Source: Chara braunii (taxonomy: Eukaryota; Streptophyta; Charophyceae; Charales; Characeae). From it: 64,000 bases of DNA. Where the stretch lies: contig BFEA01000643.1 of assembly GCA_003427395.1 (NCBI GenBank), forward strand, positions 140,342 through 204,341, in the 5' to 3' direction. The notes below the pieces were generated by a model that ran no database searches, had not been told where the DNA came from, and saw only the letters and a program-made list of their open reading frames with translations. Positions 56,047-64,000 of this stretch are shown here, in pieces (position 1 is the first letter of the stretch; each line of letters starts with the position of its first letter). The translations under genes were made by a program, and so were the position numbers.

Positions 56047-56225
56047 TCCGCAGACCAGAGAAAAGGAAAAAGGGTTTGATATTCCTTTTCTCTGTCTGAG
56101 AAGTTGAGGAGACGCCTCACTCAGACCAGAGAAAGAAGACAGGGTTTGGTATCCCCTGATTCACTTGAGAAATTGGGACGATATCTCACTCAGGCCAGAG
56201 AACAGAAAAGACGGTTTGGTATGCC
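56047..56225. repeat. three-copy tandem repeat, about 65-70 bp
   Basis: CAGACCAGAGAAA, then GGGTTTGGTAT, then CGCCTCACT-like blocks recur three times with drift. Confidence 0.7.
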
Positions 56226-56531
56226 CTATTTCCAGCATGGCAGACTGGACAAGTGTCCCAAGCATTAATGTCAGACTGACAATGTTTTTGATTTTCAGCC
56301 AAGGTGAAAGTTAAGGTAACTTTTCTCTGGCACAAAATTCAGATTGAGAACTGATTTTCAGAATGACAAGAGGTCTGAATCAGCAGTGAGCAAGAAAGTG
56401 GAAACATAATCATTCTTAAATTTATTTGGTGGCCGACAGGCGACCTGGTTCACGAGGAACCTGCGTCCCTGGCCTCGAGATATTCAAACTCTTAAGCCTG
56501 GGACACGATGAGTGATGTATGAGCTGAGAAA

Positions 56532-56996
56532 TCAGAAAGATGAGAAGAAATCGCGCTTGTACAGTATATAGAAAATTGCCATGAGTTCTATCTGAAATAG
56601 AGAGAGAAGAAAGAAAATACTGAAAAGAATGCAACCATTGGGATGAGGAGCAGAGGGGGCAGTACAAGGACTAGAGGGAACGGTCACTATGGCTCTACTC
56701 GCCGTGGGGGTGGTAGGAGCTCTGGGGGAGTAAGGGGGAGAGGACGTGCTGGGTGCGCCATAGCGCGCTTCAAATTTTTTCCTTAAATAGTCCATCCTGT
56801 CTGGGGATGGAGTCCTCTCATACCACGCGGTGAGCGAATGGCGAGGATAGGGTCTCGAGTGAGCGCCATAACCCCGTGGCTCATCATCCTCCTCCTCAGA
56901 ACTATAATCGCGCCACGTACGGGCCGGAGGCTCCTCCCTAGCCTTACCTCCTCTCCCTCCTCTTCCTCTTCCCTGTTCTCTATGTGCCTCAGGCAT
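56532..56996 (-). CDS. antisense ORF in the retrotransposon 3' region
   Basis: 154 codons from a true ATG. The first 30 residues are Arg/Gly-rich (GRGRGGRGGKAREEP), followed by an acidic patch (SSEEEDDEP), a Pro/Arg/Tyr-rich segment with RTPSPDRMDYLRKKFEARYG, and a hydrophobic tail. A strong acceptor-like stretch (CTCTCTCTATTTCAG) inside the 3' part suggests that the tail may be intronic and the protein spliced. Tat-lineage plant gypsy elements such as Grande are known to carry an antisense ORF between pol and the 3' LTR, and this is positionally equivalent. Function unknown; it could also be a captured gene. Confidence 0.5.
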   Translation of the reverse strand: MPEAHREQGRGRGGRGGKAREEPPARTWRDYSSEEEDDEPRGYGAHSRPYPRHSLTAWYERTPSPDRMDYLRKKFEARYGAPSTSSPPYSPRAPTTPTASRAIVTVPSSPCTAPSAPHPNGCILFSIFFLLSLFQIELMAIFYILYKRDFFSSF

Positions 56997-57321
56997 AACT
57001 GGAGATGAGAAGCCTATCCCTAAAAGTTGAGACTAAAATAATATAGTGAGGATAAAAGGCGGATACGCTACCAAGAAGGAAGAGAAGGCGGGTTGAGGCG
57101 AAAAACGGAGGTGATGGACCGCAAAAGAAATGAAGAGGAATGACTGTGTAGACCGTAGAGGGTCGCTACGTACTTGAGAATAAGAGCATGAATGTAGTGG
57201 GAGTATGAAAAGCCGGGTGGCTCAGTTGCGGGAGCATCGCCGCAAGTGGCAATGTGAATAAGTGAGTTATTACTAGTCTAAGCTGTTTTATATCGGCTGA
57301 TCATGTGTTTCGACACAGCGG

Positions 57322-57347
57322 GGACGCAGGGGGGGGGTTTGGTATTA
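57322..57347 (+). promoter_or_regulatory. possible polypurine tract
   Basis: A G-rich run immediately before the 3' LTR start at 57348, interrupted by TTTGGTATTA. Position is right; the pyrimidine interruption makes it a weak call. Confidence 0.3.
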
Positions 57348-58805
57348 TGTCGGAGGATGCGGTGTCCCGGCCCTCCTCTGTGTACCAAGTCCCTGCCTAG
57401 TACCGGTCTCTTTCTCTGGTATTGCAACCAGTAGTCATCTCCACGATCCTTAGAGCCCGGGTTGTACCCTGGTGTGGACCAGTCCTGTCGGTGCATGCCC
57501 TTAGGCAAAAGGGTGCGCCACAGGGCTTTCCATTGGTCCACACAGGTTCGGCGCCCTGTTGTACAGCAGAGAACAACGGGCTAATGGCCGTGGTAGCCGT
57601 CGGGTTCGCCCTGGGACGCGGAGGTGAAAAGACTGGCTTAGTCTTTTCAACTGCGCGCCAAGCGCCCCTGTACAGAGTTATGGGTTAGGTGCACGAAAAC
57701 AGGTTGCTGTCGGAAGGGGAAAACTGAGCAGAGGGGTAGGAGGAGAATAAAAAAATAAAAACGAAAGAAAAGAAGGCAGAACGCCTGATCAGCACGAGGA
57801 TCAAGACCATTGCTTTAATATGGGATAATCCAACGACGGTTGCTCGCTGCATCGACTGGGTTTTCCATTTCTTTTACTATTATTATTGTCGTTACAATTA
57901 TTATTACTGACTTACCAGTTTTCAGGCGAGGATTTTCCTTTTCTTGGGTTCCATCACTTCGTAGGGAGGCCAACGGTTCGGGTTTCGAGTTCGGGCGCTG
58001 GTATTGTGGCCTAGGCAGGCCCAACCCTTTGTATATCACCTATATCGGGTCTGCGCATATAAGCTCTGCGCGGTAGGACCCCTGTAGTTGCGTTAGAGGA
58101 CAGATATAGTGGGGTCTGGAAAGGTGGGTGTGTGAAAAAGAAAAGAAAAGCGTTGAGAGCGAAAGTTGGGTTTTAGATTCGTGCGTGGACTTGTACCGCT
58201 ATTCAGCTAGAGCTGTGGCACGGAGGAAATCTCAAGCACCATCCTTTTTCTTTCTGCAGTTATTATTATTATTATTGTTATTATTATTACATTGCTGGTC
58301 TTTCGGGTGCGGCTTTCCCTTTTCATTTTCGGTCATTTCGCGGGAAAGCCAACGGTTCTGTGGTCCACGGCCTACGTTGGCCGATTCCAACCATCTCATC
58401 TTTGAACGAGCTCCGAATGAGCGCCGCGCTGTAGGACCCTAAAAGAGGGGCGACCCGCGGTCGCATCGGTAGGAGGCTTATCACCCCCCTCATGAAGGGT
58501 CATAAGCCCCCTCCTTGCCATCGGACACGGGTACCCGTCAGGAATAGGCCGGCGCTATGTTTTGAAAAGGGGAATGTGATCGTCGGAGTTCTGTTATGGG
58601 ACCACCGCCTTGAAATCGTAATCGCCTAGCAGTGAGAAGAAGTGACAGGGACCAATAGTAGGAGGGTTGTTCTGCTATCGTAAGTGCTGTCTTTTGCCTG
58701 GGTTTCCTTTCATATAGAATTTCAATTTTAATTATTCCATTATTCTCAAAACTGTACTACGAGCCCCCCCCGCTTAGAACGTAGGTAACTCGGTATGAGG
58801 CAGGT

Positions 58806-58814
58806 CTATAAAAG
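58806..58814 (+). promoter_or_regulatory. TATA box in 3' LTR
   Basis: CTATAAAAG about 1.46 kb into the LTR, the best TATA match in the repeat, followed by a G-rich stretch. It could be the core promoter of the element. Confidence 0.45.
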
Positions 58815-61800
58815 ACAGCAGAGGCTTGCTGCCAGGGGGTGAGCAGGGTGCTTGTAAACTATCCCGCCACGTTAGTGTTGCTGGTCTGAGGGCCTGAGCG
58901 TGGAGCGGTGAGGGGTAGCCTGGGCCATCTGAGCGCGTGCACCCAGGGGTGGGTCTGTGGCTATCTCTGAGTGGCTATGGCGTTGCATGGGTATAGGCCC
59001 TGCTACTGGTACCACCAGATTCTGTGGAAGCCCATGTCGGGGAGGGGCTCAGGATCACGGCGATACTCAACTACGACGGGGGAGGCGAGCTAAGACTGAG
59101 AATCAATGGGGGGGGAGGAAAAGAGGTGGAGATGCGGACTGATGGGAAGCTACAGGACGCAATTATGGAGACGAAAGACCGTGCGGAGAGGCGCTGCAAG
59201 AGAGATGGCGTAACGACGAAAATGCAGGTTAACGGTCTCGTATCATGAGACCGAGACCTCAATGGACACATCGGACTTGGAACAAGCCCACCTGGACAGG
59301 AACTTAGGTGGTGAGAGCGAGATGAGCGAAGCTGGAGATCGGAAAACGGACCTCAGGTCCTGGAATAGACCAGGCGATATCCAGAGGTACCACCGAACTG
59401 CGAAGCCGGTGGAAGAGGGACCCGAGGCCAGCTCTCAACAACGGACGCCCAGAGGCTGCGGGACAAAAAAAGGTGCGTGAGAAGAACAAACAAGGGGGAG
59501 GACACGCGCGACACGTGTAGCAGCGGGGAGAGCGAGGGGAGGTCAACGAAAGGGGAGACTGGGCGAACGAACCAGACGCGAGCTTGCACGACTGACGTCA
59601 ACCGCTGGTCCCCACGCTCGCGCGACGTTCTCGCACCAGCAGCAGTAAATGAGGAGTGGATGAGGTCCTGTTAGAATGGGAGATCAATGGCCTTAAAGGG
59701 GGGAGAATAATCTGCGAGGTGCCATGGGGTTTGCAACTTGGTCCTCTTGCCACGTGTCGAGTACTACTCCTTTCTCGTCTCGGACAAATCAACAACTCTT
59801 CATTTTTGTGCGTGGACTGCAGCCATTAGCTGGCTCAGGGGTGACTAGTGAGAGGTGGTGTTGGTCCCTACGTGGGCTGAAGGGCACGAGGGAGACACAT
59901 GAAGAGGTATGCATGAGACTTAGTGTAAAGAAGAGAGTCAATCATGATCGGAGAAGTGGAAAAGGGCGAATGATACTAGGTTGGCGCTTAGCAGGGGTGT
60001 GACAAACGACTTATATGAGAAGAGACTAGACTGAGAGAGGCAAGTGCAGTGTGTGTGCGTGGTATGCTGATGTCAACTGGTTTCCTTTTGGTGCGGGATG
60101 TGCCTGAGAGGGGAAACATAGGACGTGTTTGTTGATTACTGCGGACATTGACAGTGCTGATACACAAAGGCAGTTTCAAGTTTAGAGCGCGCAATTACTG
60201 TGCATGACGTGCCTCTGCCAAGATCTGATACGTAAGGTGGAAATCTGTTGAAAGACGTGCACAAAGCAAGTCAGTCTGGGTGATTTGTGAGACACCTGCA
60301 GGATATGAGAGAGAAGCGAGATTCATTGCCTCATGCTCTGAACAGATAGTACGCGATCGACGTAATAACGAACCAGTTTTGGCGCCTAAACTAGAAGGGG
60401 GATGGTTGCACGCACCTGACGAGCGGGTCATCAAGAGAGGCCGGTAGCAAGCGGACTATTCTGTGGTTGTCCACCCCTGTCATGTAATCAAAGGACAAGC
60501 TGCTTTGGGGTCGTTTTCTCTTCATTTAAATTTCCATTTGCTAAATAGTCATTCTTCGTTGTTCCCGAGTCACATCACGTGTGCGGTTGTTTGATTTTTT
60601 TCGTTGTTCCATACACCCATGACATGATAGAGGTTGATCACAGTTGTACCCGTAAACTTTGTGACGGGACTCAGCCGTTTTCGCTTAGCGGCTATGCTGA
60701 TATTGGGTAGGAAAGACGAACTAGGATAAGTTGGGTGTGGTGCCTTGGCAAAGTACTCTGAACCCCGCATGATCGCTGCTTGTATCAAATCCGAGGTGTT
60801 TACGACCATTGGGTGAGACATGCTAAGATCCTGGGTCCTGGCCAGGGAAATGCTCTCAAGGGAGTAGTTCAACTTTCTTGGTGAAAGAGGGAGTAAAGCG
60901 GGAAGACAATCTCGTGAAGGGTTTGAGTTCGAACTTGGTGTTGTATCAGTAAAGCTGGATTATCCTCATTTAAGCCAGCCAGATAAGTAAAGTCCAATGT
61001 TAATCTCGTTTTCACTTCCTTTTCGTTCTTCTTTTATTTTCCCGCTTTCTTTCCAACTGCTCATTTGGGAACCTTGTTGGACTTTCCTTCTGGTACCCTT
61101 CCATTGTCATGATCAATGAGTCGAAGGTGGCCTGTTCTAGTAAGGATCGCCTACCTGTTAGCCAAATATTTGCTTGATGGTGATTGGTCTCAGGTTACTC
61201 TGAGATGTTTTGCTGGGGGCGAAGGTAGTCTAAAGCAAAGCTAATGAGTTTTCACGCGTCTCAGAAGCAAGGTAGCAGAAGATAGAATTTTTTGAACATT
61301 ACTTGTTTCAAGATCAGACCTCCCCGATCTTGGCATCGCACTCTGTTCCTATTCTTTCCCATTATATGGTTCCCTGGGCTAGTTATGGTCCGTGTTTCGT
61401 TTCTTTGCCTGGCGTGGGAAACTGAACTCAGTCACGCTTAACGGGACAGGTAACGTGATGAGAGTGACCTTATGTCATCCATGAAGTGGGTTTAAGAGGC
61501 TTCGGTTGTCGTTGGTGGTCATGCTTCGCACTGTATAGTCACTGAGTTGAGAAATTGAACGCGCTTGATGACCACTTTTGAGGAGTCAAGGAAGCAAGCG
61601 TTGAAATACAGTTTGAGAAAGCATAAAACGTTGTGCCATCAGAAGAAGATGAAAAGGAAACACCCCTTGTTGTCAGAAAACAAAATGGTAGCTAAGTATA
61701 GCGTATCAGTGTCGTTAGAGAAGTGACAACCAACTCGATTATTTTAGCCGAGGGCCCTCAAGGGAATCAGGGGTGTATTCTGGAAATTGACGGGAGATAT

Positions 61801-62133
61801 CGATCAGACTGCGCCCAAGCTCAGGAAAGTCGGTAATTAGTAAGACTGAGCTATTGTCCTGATAAAATCTAGCTATCTGTTAGACCTGCTTACTCTTGGA
61901 GACGGATGTACAACTCAGGTCAGATTATGAGAAAGCGCAAACGTACTTGAACTCCCTTTCCCCAAAGATTCGCAGATTACTGAGGCATCATTTGATCCCT
62001 TGTGGTCTCTATACTTGCCATCACACCGTTGAGCGAGCCGATCTGTTGAGTATAATCAAGCAAGCAAAACCCTCAATACTCTATGGTAGGTGAGTGGCAC
62101 TCAACGCCTTAATGGAGTGATTAGTACTGTGAT

Positions 62134-62544
62134 TTGATGATACCTGAGAAATTATCAGGGAGCTCTAAGCAGGGTAAACTGTCACAGTCACTTTACCTAT
62201 CACTTCGAAACCAGTTTGACGTTGTATGCTTGCTCCTACGTTTAGTCAAGCTTTTGAGCTGCTCGGGGTTTGAAAGTGATTCTCAGCACCCAATAAGGGC
62301 CCAATCAACAGTTTCACGCGTGAATTATTTGAAGACCTTTCAGTTAAAACTCATTAGACCCCTGTCATTGTCGCTTTTTCACCAACCAGTCACGGATCAT
62401 GAGGGCAAACGAAAATCAGATGAGCTTCGAAAACCTGTTCAAGCTATCTCAAGAGGGATAGGTTCTTCTCGCTCTTGTGACCTTTCCCCCCACGTTAAAC
62501 AACTTTGTGCATCAACATTTACTCTTAAGAAAAAAAGTACCTGA
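62134..62544 (+). CDS. LTR-internal ORF, intact copy, unknown
   Basis: 136 codons, starting MMIPEKLSGSSKQG, with a hydrophobic middle (FDVVCLLLRLVKLLSC) that might be a membrane segment, and a basic Ser-rich end. No known domain. The 5' LTR copy has a TGA. Selection is not shown, and it may be a chance frame. Confidence 0.25.
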   Translation: MMIPEKLSGSSKQGKLSQSLYLSLRNQFDVVCLLLRLVKLLSCSGFESDSQHPIRAQSTVSRVNYLKTFQLKLIRPLSLSLFHQPVTDHEGKRKSDELRKPVQAISRGIGSSRSCDLSPHVKQLCASTFTLKKKST

Positions 62545-62941
62545 ATTATTCGGTGAGGCCTAGCAGAATACTCAGTTGAATCACATTGAGCTAATCAGTT
62601 TCCCCCTTTACCTCAACTTCTTGATAAGTGGCAGTATGCAATCCATTCAGAGGCTCTCAACAATCACTGCATATTCTAATCAGTTCCAACCCTCCCCACC
62701 CTAAGAGTGGTGTGCCATTTGGAATGCAGAAGATTACCACGTGATTCGGGAGAGAAGAGTCATGAAAAAGGGGAAAGTTTTGGTTGTGAAGGGCAGAGTA
62801 GACAAAGACAAACAAGAGGGATGGGAGGAAAGAGCCTGCCAGGATATGAAAATTAGTAGAGGAAATCAACGTGAACATGTAGTTTGAAGGGTAGAAGGGG
62901 AAAAGTACATCGAGTATGTAATTTATTTTTATGGACTTGAC

Positions 62942-63830
62942 GACAGATTGCATAGCACTGGATCCTCACTGGAAACGGTGGAACACGCCAGAGAAAAACT
63001 CGTCGGAGTTCCGTGTCATGTGAATTACTTTCACTGCTATTTAGCCAGTATTTGAGCCGGCGAGCACTCAGCAAACAGTCTGCAGTCTTCCCTGTTGCAC
63101 TATGCCACGCGATTGAACAAAATTGGTAGCTCAGTGTAACCTCACTCACTTTGACAGTGCTCGGACAACACCCAGTCAATCATTCATCAAGCAGAAGCAT
63201 CAGATAGGCGAGAAGTCGGCTAGTATCATTGTTTGTCCACGATTCAGCATCTAACTGTCTGAGTTACTTGGAGTTTTCAGTCAGCGATTAATNAGTAATG
63301 ATCGACTTTCTGATCAGCGAATCGATCAGTTTTTCTGTTNAGCAGAGAATCAGTATTCAGACACAGCATTCAAACAACTTCAAACAACGCCCAAGCAGAT
63401 TCCGGGTTGCCCGCTTTGCANTGAACTCGGTACANACTCAGTGAACTCANTGCAGACTCAGTGCGGAGTCAGCAATCTCAGAAATATTCAGTCCTCAGTC
63501 TGTATTCTAAGCAGCGTTTAGTTCTCAGCCAACAATATCAACAACATCCAATTTTTCAATCAAGCAGCAGTTAATCAGCAACATTCGACTCTTTCCATCA
63601 ACAACTAATCAGTAATATCCAGTTCTCAATCAGGAGTTAATCAGCTGTTAGCAGACATTTGATAGGCTTTCAGTCAGTGGTCCGACGGATCNAGGAGTTA
63701 GCCCTNCGGCGGCTGTTTACCCACGTAGCGGATTTGNTGTTGACCTTACCTACAACAGACGCCTGTCAGTAAGAATCAGCTTCCCCTCTATAAGATAGCC
63801 ACCAATTCTCATTTCCATGAGAGAGATCAA
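62942..63830. repeat. near-identical block shared by the two LTRs
   Basis: Virtually identical to 44641-45530, including the scattered N calls, whereas earlier LTR sequence differs at roughly one base in ten. Confidence 0.75.
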
Positions 63831-64000
63831 CCCCATTGCAGTTGGTCAGTCGGTTCTCGACAGCCTCAACCGTTTGGCCCTGAGAGAGTGTTTCCCCTAC
63901 AAATATGTCAGAACTGATGGTTTCAATCATGAAGATCTGTCAATTTTCATTGCTCTCACAGAGTTTGCAGAAGGTACGGTTAAAGATCTGCGGATCTACC
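63817..64000 (+). CDS. LTR-encoded small-ORF family, copy A in 3' LTR, partial
   Basis: The first 61 codons of the same ORF as 45516, cut by the window end. It differs at several codons (for instance DGFNHED in place of NGFKRED). Whether the TAG of the 5' copy is present lies just outside the window. Confidence 0.55.
   Translation, partial: MREINPIAVGQSVLDSLNRLALRECFPYKYVRTDGFNHEDLSIFIALTEFAEGTVKDLRIY

Larger units (their letters stand above)
54538..57347 (+). other. untranslated stretch between pol and 3' LTR
   Basis: About 2.8 kb without a supported plus-strand gene. GACTGACGGGACGTCT-like motifs recur at about 55020, 55170, 55615 and 55800, and GGGAAGGGACCTCTCTG at 54977 and 55060, giving a loose repeat. 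An antisense ORF lies at 56532-56996. A G-rich stretch just before 57348 may be the polypurine tract. Confidence 0.6.
39038..64000 (+). mobile_element. giant Ty3/gypsy LTR retrotransposon, decayed, 3' end outside window
   Basis: Order: long direct repeat from 39038 (starts TGTCGGAGG), tRNA-Asp primer site at 46662, small-ORF array 47.0-49.7 kb, gag, protease, reverse transcriptase, RNase H, truncated integrase (to 54537), a 2.8 kb untranslated stretch with an antisense ORF, then the second copy of the long repeat from 57348. The domain order protease-RT-RNase H-integrase defines Ty3/gypsy. RT and RNase H wording (YANDWFCF, GFWRIFI, ADGL) matches the gypsy type of fungi and charophyte algae more than the usual angiosperm lineages. 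Many stops and frameshifts show an inactive copy. Confidence 0.9.
57348..64000 (+). repeat. 3' LTR, visible part
   Basis: Starts TGTCGGAGG like the 5' copy and is collinear with it to the end of the window (equivalent to 45699). The remaining about 960 bp should lie beyond the window. It keeps the TATA box and an intact 136-codon ORF that are damaged in the 5' copy. Confidence 0.85.

Noticed and set aside
39038-64000. CRISPR-like or satellite array
   Set aside because: Repeats are long, two-copy and carry gypsy genes; no short regularly spaced repeats occur anywhere in the window.

Overview
**Kind of DNA.** This is nuclear DNA from a large, repeat-rich eukaryotic genome in the green lineage. 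I infer a streptophyte alga of the Chara type. The evidence is: short exons with GT/AG borders scattered over tens of kb; many (CT)n and (CA)n microsatellites; a Ty3/gypsy element primed from a plant-type tRNA-Asp site; and a Penelope-like element with GIY-YIG placed before the reverse transcriptase, an arrangement known from the green lineage. No bacterial operon, rRNA, CRISPR or convincing functional tRNA gene is visible. The species call is inference.

**1-37 kb: minus-strand exons in a sea of repeats.** About ten candidate exons (2.8, 5.1, 7.9, 18.2, 25.4, 26.5, 28.0, 33.1, 36.6 kb and a decayed one near 23.6 kb) all lie on the minus strand and have plausible splice borders. They may belong to one or a few intron-rich genes. 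The 5.1 kb exon carries a motif resembling the third conserved motif of archaeo-eukaryotic primases (PrimPol/PriS). The 18.2 kb exon is duplicated in tandem, and the second copy carries a stop. The long introns hold transposons, microsatellites, an N gap and a sequencing-adapter artefact at 8853-8890.

**8.5-15.5 kb: a Penelope-like element on the minus strand.** Two 1.4 kb direct repeats (pseudo-LTRs) flank an ORF with a CCHC zinc knuckle and a SAP-like tail, then a GIY-YIG/reverse-transcriptase ORF broken by TGA codons. The upstream pseudo-LTR holds a well-formed hammerhead ribozyme; the downstream copy has lost half of stem II. The element may sit inside an older DNA transposon (ends at 8429 and 16256).

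**19.1-20.0 kb** is a non-autonomous hAT-type element with a perfect 8 bp target duplication. **21.7-22.7 kb** is a tandem segmental duplication. **37.7-39.0 kb** is an extremely GC-rich block with an 840 bp gap, C-rich on the left and G-rich on the right.

**39.0-64.0 kb: a giant Ty3/gypsy retrotransposon on the plus strand.** The 5' LTR is about 7.6 kb and contains ORFs. The tRNA-Asp primer site is at 46662. A decayed gag-pro-RT-RNase H reading frame runs from 49.7 to 53.9 kb. The integrase lacks its zinc finger and most of its catalytic core. An antisense ORF lies near 56.5-57.0 kb, and the 3' LTR starts at 57348 and runs off the window. Between the primer site and gag (47.0-49.7 kb) lies a head-to-tail array of small ORFs. 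At least four (one of them inside the LTR) are paralogues of a family I do not recognise, and this is the most unusual part of the window. Most of its genes carry stops, many of them explained by C-to-T or G-to-A changes, so the element looks inactive.
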